Shown piece after piece: positions 25,966 to 35,199 of a DNA stretch of 64,000 nt (its first letter is position 1; every line of letters starts with the position of its first letter). A program made the position numbers and the translations under genes. Below the pieces are notes generated by a model. It did no database searches, was not told the DNA's origin, and saw only the letters and a program-made list of their open reading frames with translations. The DNA comes from JALZAI01 sp038212215. GTDB taxonomy: Bacteria; Actinomycetota; Actinomycetes; Mycobacteriales; Jatrophihabitantaceae. The DNA lies in contig JBBQUT010000002.1 in assembly GCA_038212215.1 (NCBI GenBank), positions 219,039 through 283,038 on the forward strand. Reading direction: 5' to 3'.

Positions 25966-26922
25966 TCAGTTCCACAGCGTGATGTGAATGGACGGGCGGA
26001 ACCGGCCAACGGTGACGCCCGCGCCGCGCAGCATCGCCTGGGTCGCGCGCGGCGTCGTCACGAACCGAATCAACTCCGCTGCGGCGGGCGGCGCCGCGCT
26101 GCTGTCGAGCGCCAGGATGTGCCAGCTGCCTCTCGCCTGCAGCGCTGGCACGGCAATCCGCTTGAGCTTGCCGTCCGCGACGTCGCGCGCCACGACGAAG
26201 GAGACGCCGAGCGCGATCCCGTTTCCGCGCCTGGCCTGCTCCAGCGCGGCACCGTGGCTCTGGAAGATTTGCTGGTGATCTTCCGCGACGCCAATGCGCT
26301 GCAGCATGGTGTGGGCCAGCCCGACCCGATCCGTGGCGGACGGTCCCAGCAGCCAGGTCTGCTCACGCAGTTCGCTCAATCCGGCTTGCACGCGAGACAT
26401 CGGATGGTCCGGTGCGGCGACGACCGCGAGCTCGTAGTTCAGAAACGGCGTCGTCACGATCGAGGCGTCGATGCCCGCCTGGCACGGCCCCAGCGCCACG
26501 TCTACGGTTCGGGTCCGCAGCAGCGTGTCGAATGCCTGCGGGCTGTGCACGCTGAGCTCGACGTCAAGATCGGCAGCGCGTCCGGCGAACAATTCGATCA
26601 GTCCGGGGGCGCAGTGCTCGGCGAACATGCTGGACGCGGCCACCCGCAACAACCGCCGCCCCGCCCCGGCCTGGCTGACCTCCAGAATCGTGCGATCCTG
26701 CAGACCGAGCAGCTCGCCGGCGCGGCTGGCCAGCCGCAGGCCACCCGGGGTGAACGCCAGACCGACGGCGGTCCGGGTGAACAGCCGGTCGCCGAGTTCC
26801 TTGCGCAGCTGCCCGACGTGTATCGAGACCGCTGCTTCGGACACGTCGAGATCCGCAGCGGCCCGCTTCACCGAACCCAGCCGCACGACGGCGGCGAAGG
26901 CGCGCAGCTGCGTCGGTGTCAC
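25966..26922 (-). CDS. LysR-family transcriptional regulator
   Basis: 318 residues. N-terminal winged helix: LRAFAAVVRLGSVKRAAADL, SEAAVSIHVGQLRKELGDRL, FTRTAVGLAFTPGG. A substrate-binding effector domain follows (VDVALGPCQAGIDASIVTTP). LysR/CbbR-like proteins are often found beside cox clusters, so control of the CO dehydrogenase genes is plausible but unproven. GTG start with TAGCGT 6 nt upstream. Confidence 0.9.
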   Translation of the reverse strand: MTPTQLRAFAAVVRLGSVKRAAADLDVSEAAVSIHVGQLRKELGDRLFTRTAVGLAFTPGGLRLASRAGELLGLQDRTILEVSQAGAGRRLLRVAASSMFAEHCAPGLIELFAGRAADLDVELSVHSPQAFDTLLRTRTVDVALGPCQAGIDASIVTTPFLNYELAVVAAPDHPMSRVQAGLSELREQTWLLGPSATDRVGLAHTMLQRIGVAEDHQQIFQSHGAALEQARRGNGIALGVSFVVARDVADGKLKRIAVPALQARGSWHILALDSSAAPPAAAELIRFVTTPRATQAMLRGAGVTVGRFRPSIHITLWN

Positions 26923-26928
26923 CCGGCG

Positions 26929-26934
26929 ACGCTA
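26929..26934 (-). promoter_or_regulatory. -10 box of the LysR gene
   Basis: TAGCGT on the minus strand, 6 nt before GTG 26922. Confidence 0.45.
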
Positions 26935-26956
26935 CCCCGCGCCGCTGCCCCGCAGC

Positions 26957-28483
26957 TCAGCTGATCCCGCGCTCGGACCCGGCCCAGAACGGCTCGCGCA
27001 GTTTGAATTTCTGCAACTTCCCGGTCGCCGTACGCGGAAGCGATTCGGTGAACTCGATCCGCTTCGGACACTTGTAGCCGGCCAGGGACTCGCGACAGTG
27101 CTTGATCAGCTCCTCCTGCGTGACCTCCGAACCGTCGGTGACCACCAGCCCGGTGACGAGCTCACCCCACTTCTCGTCCGGGATGCCGATGACAGCGACC
27201 TCTTTGACCGCCGGGTGTGACATCAACGCGTCCTCGACCTCGATCGACGACACGTTCTCGCCGCCGGTGATGATCACGTCCTTCTTCCGGTCGGAGATGA
27301 CGAGATAGCCGTCGTCGAGGTAGCCGCCGTCGCCGGTATGGAACCAGTTGTCCCGCTGCGCCTCCGCGGTCTCGTCCGGCAGCTCCCAGTAGCCGTCCAG
27401 ATTGTGATTGGACTGGGTCAGGATCTCCCCGTCCTGATCGATCTTCACCCGCACGCCCAACGCCGGCGCCCCCGCGCGGCCGAGTCGGCGCGCCCGCTCG
27501 TTCGTTGACAGCTCGTCCCACTCGGCGCGCTGCCGGTTGACGGTGACGAGGGGGGACGTCTCGGTGAGGCCGTAGATCTGGATGAACTCCCAGCCCAACA
27601 CGTCCAGCACACGCTCGATGGTGCTGGTGGGCGGGGGCGCCCCCGCAGCGACGATCCGCAGCCGACCGCTGCCGGGTATCTCGCCGTCCCACTTCTTCGC
27701 GGCGTCGAGCGCGGCACCGATCACCGCGGGCGCCGCGCAGATGAGCGTGACGCCGTGGCGATCGATGCGGCGCAGAATTTCGGCGCCGTCGACCTGGCGC
27801 AGCATGATGTGGGTGCCACCGACACCGGTCACGGCGTACGGCATGCCCCAGCCGTTCACGTGGAACTGGGGCAGCGTGTGCAGGTACACGTCGCGGTCGG
27901 TCAGTGAAATGTGCAGGCCGAACGTCGTGGCATTGAGCCAGCAGTTGCGATGCGTCAACTGCACACCCTTGGGCCGCGCCGTCGTCCCAGAGGTGTAGTT
28001 GATCGTTGCCGTCGCGCCTTCGTCGGGGTTGTCCCACGGCTGCGGATCGGTGTCGCGCAAGTAGAGCGCATCGTCGTCGCCGAGGAGGAACTTGTGCTTG
28101 ACGTCGAGCGAGTCGAGCGTGTCCTTCAGGGCGGGGTCGGCGTAGACCACGTCGGCGCCGGAATGCCCGACGATGAAGCGAATCTCTGCCTTGGAGAGCC
28201 GGAAATTGACGGGCACGAGGATTCGTCCCCAGCCAGACACCCCGTAGAACGATGTCATCAATCGCGCCGAGTTCTGCGATATCACCGCGACCCGTCCGCC
28301 CACCGGAACCCCGAGCTCGTCGAGACGGGCTGCTTGCGCTCGTGCGTTGGCGGCGAGCTCGCGATAGCTGATCTCGCCGAGGCTGGGGGCGGGTTGGTCG
28401 GGCTCGTCGACAATCGCGCACCGGTCTGGGTAGACCTGCTCGGCGCGGTCGAGGAAGTCCCGGATGGTCAGCGGGTAGAACAA
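26957..28483 (-). CDS. Long- or medium-chain acyl-CoA synthetase
   Basis: 508 residues. ATP loop NYTSGTTARPKGVQLTHRN, adenine-binding QIYGLTETSPLVTVN, YLVISDRKKDVIITGGENVS and catalytic lysine region PRTATGKLQKFKLRE are all present, so the enzyme is complete. Start taken at TTG 28483 because GGAGG lies 7 nt upstream; the ORF is open to 28510. Divergent from an enoyl-CoA hydratase-like gene, suggesting a shared role in fatty or aromatic acid breakdown. Confidence 0.92.
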   Translation of the reverse strand: MFYPLTIRDFLDRAEQVYPDRCAIVDEPDQPAPSLGEISYRELAANARAQAARLDELGVPVGGRVAVISQNSARLMTSFYGVSGWGRILVPVNFRLSKAEIRFIVGHSGADVVYADPALKDTLDSLDVKHKFLLGDDDALYLRDTDPQPWDNPDEGATATINYTSGTTARPKGVQLTHRNCWLNATTFGLHISLTDRDVYLHTLPQFHVNGWGMPYAVTGVGGTHIMLRQVDGAEILRRIDRHGVTLICAAPAVIGAALDAAKKWDGEIPGSGRLRIVAAGAPPPTSTIERVLDVLGWEFIQIYGLTETSPLVTVNRQRAEWDELSTNERARRLGRAGAPALGVRVKIDQDGEILTQSNHNLDGYWELPDETAEAQRDNWFHTGDGGYLDDGYLVISDRKKDVIITGGENVSSIEVEDALMSHPAVKEVAVIGIPDEKWGELVTGLVVTDGSEVTQEELIKHCRESLAGYKCPKRIEFTESLPRTATGKLQKFKLREPFWAGSERGIS

Positions 28484-28581
28484 CGTGCACCTCCGAGATT
28501 GGGGGGACACCGTCGATTACACACGTAACGTAGCGGCAGGGCCACTTACGCAGGCGCGCACGTCGCGTCAGACTGGGCGAC

Positions 28582-29361
28582 ATGGCGGAATACCGACACA
28601 TCCTTGTCGCTCGCGCGGGCGACTACACCACGGTCACCATGAACGACCCGGCCAAGCGCAATGCGCTGTCCAGCGAGCACATGCTCGAACTGATCGACGC
28701 GTTCACCGACATCGGCGACAGTGACGCGCTGGGCGTCGTGATTGCAGCGAACGGTCCGGTGTTCTCGGCCGGGCACGACTTCGCCGACGTCGTCGACCAT
28801 GAGCATGCGAGCGTGCGCGTATTGCTGCAGACCTGCACCCGGCTGATGACCTTGATCCAGCAGATTCCGCAACCCGTGGTGGCGCGAGTGCACGCGCTCG
28901 CCACTGCGGCCGGGTGTCAGCTCGTCGCGAGCGCAGACCTTGCCGTCGCGGGGGAGTCGGCGGGCTTCTGCCTGCCCGGCGGCAAGGCCGGCTGGTTCTG
29001 CCATACCCCGTTGGTCGCTGTGGCCCGCAATGTCGGGCGCAAGCGCGCTCTCGAACTGGCGCTGTCCGGCGACGTGATCGATGCCCACACAGCGGCGGAC
29101 TGGGGGCTGGTGAACCGGGTCGTCCCGGACGCGCAGCTCGACAGTGCCGTCCAAGATCTGCTGGAACGTGTCACCCGGGGTAGCGCGGAGAGCAAGGGCC
29201 TGGGCAAGCAAGCGTTTTACAACCAGGTCGATCTTGACCAGCCCAAGGCCTACGCCTACGCCGTCGAGGTGATGGCCGCCGCTAGCCAACTGCCCGACGC
29301 GGTCGAAAACATGCACGCTTTCTTCGACAAGCGCAAGCCGCGTTGGCGCCGCGGCCGGTGA
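28582..29361 (+). CDS. Enoyl-CoA hydratase/isomerase-family protein
   Basis: 259 residues, crotonase fold. The oxyanion-hole segments are PVFSAGHDFADVV and VHALATAAGCQLVASADLAV; RNVGRKRALELALSGDVIDA and DWGLVNRVVP follow. The sequence resembles the mitochondrial ECHDC3-type branch more than FadB-type hydratases; neither active-site glutamate is certain. ATG 28582 with CAGACT 7 nt upstream. Confidence 0.85.
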   Translation: MAEYRHILVARAGDYTTVTMNDPAKRNALSSEHMLELIDAFTDIGDSDALGVVIAANGPVFSAGHDFADVVDHEHASVRVLLQTCTRLMTLIQQIPQPVVARVHALATAAGCQLVASADLAVAGESAGFCLPGGKAGWFCHTPLVAVARNVGRKRALELALSGDVIDAHTAADWGLVNRVVPDAQLDSAVQDLLERVTRGSAESKGLGKQAFYNQVDLDQPKAYAYAVEVMAAASQLPDAVENMHAFFDKRKPRWRRGR

Positions 29362-29444
29362 GCCCTTCGTAGTGATCAACACGGTGAAATGCTGATGCTG
29401 GCAAGCGTTCAGCCCGGTTGATCCCGGCGACGGGCGGGAACAGC

Positions 29445-29996
29445 TCAGCCCGGTAGCGCGTCGGCGGCGTGCTTACGCGCGCGTTTGGCGGCGCGAGCGG
29501 CGTTCTTGCGCGCCGCCTTCGTCTCGGCCTTGATGCTCGCCCGGGCCTTCGCGCGGGTCTCGACGCCCATTGCGTTGGATTCGGTAAGTGCGCTATCCAG
29601 CACGAGGCTCGCGCCGATCCCCAGCATCCAGGCGTCCTTCGCGATGGCGGTGCCCGCCTGGGTCGGACGCGGGCTGCCCTCCGCGTGCATCCCGGGCGTC
29701 TGCCACCACATTCCCAGCAGCGACCCGGCGAAGCCGGTCAGCGCCAGCCCGGCGAGGCCGGCGGGCACGATCGGCAGCAGCAGGGCCGCGCCGAGCGCCG
29801 TCTCGCTGATCGCCAGGGTCTTGAGGAACGGCTTCGGGGCCATCTTGTTCAACACCGGGTACGCGCCGGTCGCCATCCCGTGCACTGCCTTCGCGGTGTC
29901 CTCGTCAGCGTTCAGCTTGCTGATGCCGGTGTTGAGGATGAACGCGCCGGTCACGATGCGCAGCGGGGCACGACGGATTTTCGCGGACACAGTCAT
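29445..29996 (-). CDS. DoxX-like membrane protein
   Basis: 183 residues. Four hydrophobic segments can be seen: LRIVTGAFILNTGISKL, ISETALGAALLLPIVPAGLA, GLALTGFAGSLLGMWW and AWMLGIGASLVL. The tail (residues about 145-183) is lysine/alanine-rich and basic. Similar to DoxX/SURF4-type four-helix proteins of unknown role. The -10-like TATGAC lies 6 nt before ATG 29996. It lies 7 bp downstream of the mannosyltransferase gene. Confidence 0.6.
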   Translation of the reverse strand: MTVSAKIRRAPLRIVTGAFILNTGISKLNADEDTAKAVHGMATGAYPVLNKMAPKPFLKTLAISETALGAALLLPIVPAGLAGLALTGFAGSLLGMWWQTPGMHAEGSPRPTQAGTAIAKDAWMLGIGASLVLDSALTESNAMGVETRAKARASIKAETKAARKNAARAAKRARKHAADALPG

Positions 29997-30003
29997 GGAG
30001 TGG

Positions 30004-31617
30004 TCATACCCACGACGGCAGCCACATATGCGCGTGCCAGGTTCCGTATGGCAGCAAACCGCCCGTGTAGATCGGCCACATCCAGGCGAAGTCGACGACG
30101 ACCAGCGCTACGTACACCGATACGCCCGCAACGCCCCACTGGCGGCGTTTCCAGGCGCGCCGGTCGCGCTGCGGATCGCCGGTCCGCCGCAGCGCCGGAC
30201 CGAGCAGCACGCCCAGCGCCAGGGTGAGCCCGAGCACCAAAAACGGGACGAGAGGGGCCATGTAGAACAGGAACATCGTGCGCTTGAGGTTCTGGAACCA
30301 CACCGCCCAGCCGGCCAGGAACCCGACCCAGACCGCACCGGCGCGCCAGTCGCGAGTAGTGGCGTAGTGCCAGGCAAGCCATAGCAGCATCGGCACGAAG
30401 GCCCACCACAGCAGCGGCGTGCCGATCAGCAGCACCTCCCGGGCGCAACTGGATGCGCCGCACGCCTTGGAATCGCCGTTGTAGTAGAAGTCGACCGGCC
30501 TGCCGACGACCAGCCAACTCCACGGATTCGAGGCGTACGCATGGCCGCTGTCCAGGCCCTCGTGGAAGCGGTACGCGTCCAGGGTGTACGCCCCGAGCGA
30601 GCGGATCGGATCCGGCACCCAGGCCCAGGTGAAGGGCACCTTGGCGCCGAAAAGATGGAGATGGGCGGACGGGCCGTGCGTGTCGGCCCAGTGCCGTCCC
30701 CACGAGTCCTCGCCGGTGAACCAGCCGATCCAGCAGGTCAGGTAGGTGCCGATAGGAACGAGCCCGAGCGAGCCGGTGGCGGGCACTGCGCTGCGCCACG
30801 CCGCCCAACGGGTCGGCTTCTCGACGCCCGCAGCGCGGAGCGCGGCGCGGTCCCAGAGCAGGCTCAGGATCACGAAGAACACGAAGAACGACAAGGCCGT
30901 CCACTTCACCGCACCAGCCAGGCCGAACATGACCCCCGCCAGCAGCCGCCACGGGCGCGGCCCGAGAGTGGGGACACCTCGCGTCAGATCGGCGCCGTCG
31001 GCGATCAGCCTGGCCAGTCGCGCACGCATCCGGTCGCGGTCGAGCAACAGTGCCCCGAACGCGGCCACGACGAAGAACTCCAGGAACACGTCGAGGATCG
31101 CGGTTCGGGCCAGCACGAGCGACAGGCCGTCCAAGGCGATGAGCAACCCGGCGATGGCGCCGAACAGGTTCGAGCGCAGCATCCGGCGCGCGATGCGGGC
31201 GACGAGCAGCACGGTCAGGCAGCCGAAGAACGCCGGTGCGATCCGCCAGCCGAGCGAATTGTTGCCCCAGATGTCGGAGCTCAACCCGATGAGCCACTTC
31301 CCGAGCGGCGGGTGGACGATGAACATGTACCCGCGGTTGTCCTCGTAGCCGTAGCGCAGCATCTCCTGCGCCTCGGTCGGGTAGTAGGCCTCATCGAAGA
31401 TCTTGTCGGGGGGGAAGCCGAGCGCCCAGAAACGGGTGAAGCCGGCGAGGATCGTCAGGCCCAGCGCGACGGCCCAGCCCACCCAGGGCCGGGGGTCGTG
31501 CCACGGAGCCAGCGCGGCGGGCACCGGACGGGCGGGCTGCGGCGGTTCGACGTCATCGAGATCGTCGGACGCCGCTGCCGAGTCGTCCGACGCGCGATCC
31601 GCCAGCGTCGCCGTCAC
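30004..31617 (-). CDS. pmt: Polyprenyl-phosphate-mannose--protein mannosyltransferase
   Basis: 537 residues, GT39 membrane enzyme that glycosylates secreted proteins with mannose on the outer face of the membrane. About ten hydrophobic segments; the acidic catalytic loop FDEAYYPTEAQEML follows the first one, and the conserved FIVHPPLGKWLIG is near residue 104. The cytoplasmic N-terminus is acidic. The C-terminus YGTWHAHMWLPSWV is typical. GTG start; the pmt-rsmI divergent pair is the usual actinobacterial context. Confidence 0.9.
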   Translation of the reverse strand: MTATLADRASDDSAAASDDLDDVEPPQPARPVPAALAPWHDPRPWVGWAVALGLTILAGFTRFWALGFPPDKIFDEAYYPTEAQEMLRYGYEDNRGYMFIVHPPLGKWLIGLSSDIWGNNSLGWRIAPAFFGCLTVLLVARIARRMLRSNLFGAIAGLLIALDGLSLVLARTAILDVFLEFFVVAAFGALLLDRDRMRARLARLIADGADLTRGVPTLGPRPWRLLAGVMFGLAGAVKWTALSFFVFFVILSLLWDRAALRAAGVEKPTRWAAWRSAVPATGSLGLVPIGTYLTCWIGWFTGEDSWGRHWADTHGPSAHLHLFGAKVPFTWAWVPDPIRSLGAYTLDAYRFHEGLDSGHAYASNPWSWLVVGRPVDFYYNGDSKACGASSCAREVLLIGTPLLWWAFVPMLLWLAWHYATTRDWRAGAVWVGFLAGWAVWFQNLKRTMFLFYMAPLVPFLVLGLTLALGVLLGPALRRTGDPQRDRRAWKRRQWGVAGVSVYVALVVVDFAWMWPIYTGGLLPYGTWHAHMWLPSWV

Positions 31618-31623
31618 GGCTCG

Positions 31624-31655
31624 ATCCTAGGTGCTGCGGGACGGCTCGGTAGCGT
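31624..31655. promoter_or_regulatory. Divergent leaderless promoters of pmt and rsmI
   Basis: Minus strand: TAGGAT (complement of 31624-31629), 6 nt before GTG 31617. Plus strand: TAGCGT (31650-31655), 6 nt before ATG 31662. CCTAGG at the pmt box is palindromic. Confidence 0.5.
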
Positions 31656-31661
31656 GCGCGC

Positions 31662-32507
31662 ATGACGCTTGGGCGCCTCATCCTCGGTGGCACCCCGCTC
31701 GGCCGGGCGGCGGACGCGTCCACCCGACTGCGTGACGCACTCGCGTCCGTTCCGGTGATCGCGGCTGAGGACACCCGGCGACTGGCCCGGCTCTGCCGCG
31801 ACCTCGGCGTCACGCCGTCCGGCCGGGTGGTGTCGTTCTTCGACGGCAACGAGGCGGTGCGCGTCCCCACCTTGATCGAGACGTTGCAGGACGGCCTGGA
31901 CGTTCTCGTGGTCACGGACGCGGGCATGCCGTCGGTGTCCGATCCGGGCTACCGGCTCGTGATCGCGGCGATCGCGGCCGGCCTCGACGTGACCGCGCTG
32001 CCGGGTCCCTCTGCCGTGACGACCGCGCTCGCGCTGTCCGGGTTGCCCGTCGACCGGTTCTGCTTCGAAGGTTTCCTCCCGCGCAGGGGCGGCGAGCGCC
32101 GCCGGGCCCTGGCCGCGCTCGCCGCCGAGGCGCGGACGTTGGTGTTCTTCGAGGCCCCGCACCGCCTGGGCGCGGCGCTCGCAGACGTTAGCGTCGCGTT
32201 CGGCGCGGATCGCCGTGCGGCCGTGTGCCGGGAGCTCACCAAGACCTACGAGCAGGTGCTGCGGGGCACACTCGCGGAGCTCGCCGAGTGGGCGCGCGAC
32301 GACGTTCGGGGCGAGATCACCGTCGTAGTCGCCGGCGCACCCGCGAGCACGACTGCGCCCGATGCGACGGCGCTCGCGGACGAGGTCGCGGCCGGCGAAA
32401 CTGGCGGCGTGCCCCGCAAGGACGCGATCGCGGAGGTAGCCCGGCGCTATGGCGTGCCGAAGCGGCAGGTGTTCGACGCAGTAGTAGCGCGAAAGCGCTT
32501 GATGTGA
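31662..32507 (+). CDS. rsmI: 16S rRNA (cytidine-1402-2'-O)-methyltransferase RsmI
   Basis: 281 residues. SAM-dependent methylase that modifies C1402 of 16S rRNA together with RsmH. LILGGTPLGRAADASTRL, VIAAEDTRRLARL, TDAGMPSVSDPGYRLV, TALPGPSAVTTALALSGLP and FFEAPHRLGAALADV are the family signatures. The C-terminal helix-turn segment ends in RKRLM, coded inside the first unit of a 17-bp repeat. Confidence 0.95.
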   Translation: MTLGRLILGGTPLGRAADASTRLRDALASVPVIAAEDTRRLARLCRDLGVTPSGRVVSFFDGNEAVRVPTLIETLQDGLDVLVVTDAGMPSVSDPGYRLVIAAIAAGLDVTALPGPSAVTTALALSGLPVDRFCFEGFLPRRGGERRRALAALAAEARTLVFFEAPHRLGAALADVSVAFGADRRAAVCRELTKTYEQVLRGTLAELAEWARDDVRGEITVVVAGAPASTTAPDATALADEVAAGETGGVPRKDAIAEVARRYGVPKRQVFDAVVARKRLM

Positions 32508-32529
32508 TCGGCAGCGCTTGATGTGATCG
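32494..32529 (+). repeat. 17-bp duplication across the rsmI stop codon
   Basis: AGCGCTTGATGTGATCG at 32494-32510 and again at 32513-32529, 19-bp period. The first copy contains the rsmI stop (TGA 32505-32507). Same kind of short tandem duplication at a gene end as seen at 4381-4413. Confidence 0.8.
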
Positions 32530-32562
32530 CAGCGCGGCAGCTAACCGGCGCGCCCGGCTCAC

Positions 32563-32568
32563 TACGCT
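32563..32568 (+). promoter_or_regulatory. -10 box of metG
   Basis: TACGCT 7 nt before the GTG of metG. Confidence 0.5.
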
Positions 32569-32575
32569 TGGGCCT

Positions 32576-34369
32576 GTGAATGAGCGCATCCTGACTGCCG
32601 TGGCGTGGCCCTATGCCAACGGGCCGCGACACATCGGGCATGTCGCGGGATTCGGCGTCCCGTCCGACATCTTCTCCCGCTACCAGCGGATGGCGGGAAA
32701 CAAGGTGCTCATGGTCAGCGGCACCGACGAGCACGGCACGCCGATCCAGGTGCAGGCGGACCGGGAAGGAACGTCGGCACGCGAACTGGCAGACCGCAAC
32801 GCGCTGATCATCGCCAAGGATCTGCAGCAGCTGGGCCTGTCCTACGACCTGTTCACCCGGACGACGACGAAGAACCACTACGCGATCTCGCAGGAGCTCT
32901 TCCTCGGCCTGTACAGGAACGGCTACGTCTTCAGTCAGGAGCAGCTCGGCGCGATCAGCCCGTCGACCGGACGCACGCTGCCCGACCGTTACATCGAGGG
33001 CACCTGCCCGATCTGCGGCTACCCGCACGCGCGAGGGGATCAGTGCGACAACTGCGGTAACCAGCTCGATCCGACAGACCTGATCGACCCGGTGTCGCGA
33101 ATCAACGGCGAGACCCCTAAGTTCGCCGAGACCGAGCAGATGATGCTCGACCTGCCGGCCTTCGCCGACGTCCTGGCGCAATGGCTGCGCAAGCAGTCGC
33201 ACTGGCGCTCGAATGTGCAGAAGTTTTCGCTGAACCTGCTCGACGACCTCAAACCACGCTCGTACACCCGCGATCTGGAGTGGGGCATTCCGGTGCCGCT
33301 GGACGGGTGGCGTGACCGCACGGACAAGCGCATCTACGTCTGGTTCGACGCGGTTGTCGGCTATTTGTCGGCGTCCATCGAGTGGGCTGCCCGCACCGGC
33401 GACCCGGAGGCGTGGCGCGCCTGGTGGCAGAACCCGGATGCCCGCAGCTACTACTTCATGGGCAAGGACAACATCGTCTTCCACGCCGAGATCTGGCCGG
33501 CCATGCTCTTCGGCTATTCCGGCATCGGTGCGCATGGCGGGTCACCGGGCAGGCTCGGTGCGCTCGATCGCCCGTACGAGGTGGTGTCGAGCGAGTTCTT
33601 GACGATGGAGGGCCGCAAGTTCTCGTCATCGCGAAATGTCGTGATCTACGTCGGCGACATGCTTTCGCGCTATGACCCCGACGCGTTGCGCTACTACCTG
33701 GCCACAGCCGGCCCGGAGAACCAGGACACCGACTTCACCTGGTCGGAGTTCCTGCGCCGCAACAACGACGAGTTGGTCGCCGGGTGGGGCAACCTCGTCA
33801 ACCGGACGATCGCGATGACCGCGAAGAACCTGGGCGCGGTCCCAGCACCGGGAGCGCTCACCGACGCCGACCACGCCGTGCTCGAAACGTCGCAGGCGGC
33901 GTTCGCGACGGTCGGCGAGTTGCTGTCGCGCTCGCGGCAGAAGGCGGCGATCGGCGAGGTGATGGGCGTCGTCGGCAAGGCGAACAAGTACCTGTCCGAC
34001 ATGGAGCCGTGGAAGCTCAAGACGTCCGATCCAGCGCGGATGGCGTCGGTGCTGCATGTGGCGCTGCAGGTGGTCGACGACGCCAAGACGCTGCTCACCC
34101 CGTTCCTGCCGTCGTCGTCGTCGCGGGTGCACGCCGCGCTGGGCGGTAGCGGCACGTGGGCCGCGATGCCCGAACTCATCCAGGTCGACGAAGAGACCGC
34201 GCCCGGATCGCCGAATTATCACGTGCTTACCGGCGACTACGACACGGCCGCGGGCTGGCAATCGACCCCGATCGAGGTAGGCCGGCCGATGGCGGCGCCG
34301 ACGCCGGTGTTCACCAAACTCGACCCGTCCGTCGTGGACGAGGAACTGGCCCGGCTCGCAGCCGAATGA
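32576..34369 (+). CDS. metG: Methionyl-tRNA synthetase
   Basis: 597 residues. Class I signature HIGH at residues 19-22; the KMSKS-equivalent is KFSSS at 348-352. The CP-domain zinc knuckle is CPICGYPHARGDQCDNCG (one four-Cys site). The C-terminal dimerisation/EMAP domain of some MetRS is absent, as usual in actinobacteria. GTG start. Stop overlaps the ATG of tatD (ATGA). Confidence 0.96.
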   Translation: MNERILTAVAWPYANGPRHIGHVAGFGVPSDIFSRYQRMAGNKVLMVSGTDEHGTPIQVQADREGTSARELADRNALIIAKDLQQLGLSYDLFTRTTTKNHYAISQELFLGLYRNGYVFSQEQLGAISPSTGRTLPDRYIEGTCPICGYPHARGDQCDNCGNQLDPTDLIDPVSRINGETPKFAETEQMMLDLPAFADVLAQWLRKQSHWRSNVQKFSLNLLDDLKPRSYTRDLEWGIPVPLDGWRDRTDKRIYVWFDAVVGYLSASIEWAARTGDPEAWRAWWQNPDARSYYFMGKDNIVFHAEIWPAMLFGYSGIGAHGGSPGRLGALDRPYEVVSSEFLTMEGRKFSSSRNVVIYVGDMLSRYDPDALRYYLATAGPENQDTDFTWSEFLRRNNDELVAGWGNLVNRTIAMTAKNLGAVPAPGALTDADHAVLETSQAAFATVGELLSRSRQKAAIGEVMGVVGKANKYLSDMEPWKLKTSDPARMASVLHVALQVVDDAKTLLTPFLPSSSSRVHAALGGSGTWAAMPELIQVDEETAPGSPNYHVLTGDYDTAAGWQSTPIEVGRPMAAPTPVFTKLDPSVVDEELARLAAE

Positions 34370-35199
34370 GCGATCAGGCTGCGCACATGCAGGTGCAACC
34401 GCTCACCGTGCCGGTGTTCGACGCGCACACCCATCTGGACGCGATGGCGCAGCGCGCGGGCATGGCGGCCGACGCGGCGTTCGTCGCGGACGTGATGGCT
34501 GCCGCGGGCGTGGTCGGCGTCGAGCGCGCGGTAACGGTGGGCGACACCGTGGCGTCCTCGCAGTGGTGTGTCGAGGCCGCAGCCGCGCATCCGGACGTGT
34601 ACGCGGCGGTCGCGGTGCACCCCACCGAGGTCGGCGGCCTCGACGACTCGGGGTACGCCGAACTCGCTCGGCTGGCGAGCCACGAACGGGTCGTGGCAGT
34701 GGGCGAGACCGGCCTGGACTACTACTGGCACCGCACCGAGCCGGCCCTGCAGCAGGAGCATTTCCGCCGGCACATCGCGCTGGCGAAGGCCGTCGGAAAG
34801 CCGTTGATGATCCACGACCGCGACGCCCACGCCGACGTGCTGCGCATCCTGGCCGAAGAGGGGCCGCCTGAGCAGGTGGTCTTCCACGCCTTCTCCGGTG
34901 ACGCCGAGATGGCCCGGGCGTGCGTATCGGCGGGCTACGTGCTCTCTTTCCCCGGCGTGATCACGTTCCGCAATGCGGCGGGGCTGCGGGCGGCCGCCGC
35001 CGAGGTTCCGCTCGGGCAGCTGCTCGTCGAGACCGACGCGCCGTTCCTCACGCCACACCCCTACCGGGGACGGCCGAACGCGCCGCGGATGCTGCCGTTG
35101 ACGGTGCGCGGCCTGGCCGGCGCCGTCGGCGCCGATGCCGACCAGCTCGGCGAGGCGCTGCAAGAGACCGGAAGACGTGTTTTCGGGCTGCCATCGTGA
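34366..35199 (+). CDS. tatD: TatD-family metal-dependent hydrolase
   Basis: 277 residues. Metal ligands are seen in FDAHTHLDAM, GETGLDYYW, MIHDRDAHADV, VFHAFSGDAEMA and LLVETDAPFLTPHPYRG. TatD proteins are Mg-dependent 3'-5' DNA/RNA exonucleases; in actinobacteria tatD sits in a conserved metG-tatD-rpf-rsmA-ispE neighbourhood, mirrored here up to rsmA. Translationally coupled to metG. Confidence 0.94.
   Translation: MSDQAAHMQVQPLTVPVFDAHTHLDAMAQRAGMAADAAFVADVMAAAGVVGVERAVTVGDTVASSQWCVEAAAAHPDVYAAVAVHPTEVGGLDDSGYAELARLASHERVVAVGETGLDYYWHRTEPALQQEHFRRHIALAKAVGKPLMIHDRDAHADVLRILAEEGPPEQVVFHAFSGDAEMARACVSAGYVLSFPGVITFRNAAGLRAAAAEVPLGQLLVETDAPFLTPHPYRGRPNAPRMLPLTVRGLAGAVGADADQLGEALQETGRRVFGLPS

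Noticed and set aside
30541..31665. 374-residue plus-strand frame inside the mannosyltransferase gene
   Set aside because: Antisense shadow of pmt, whose membrane segments and catalytic loop are clear on the other strand.
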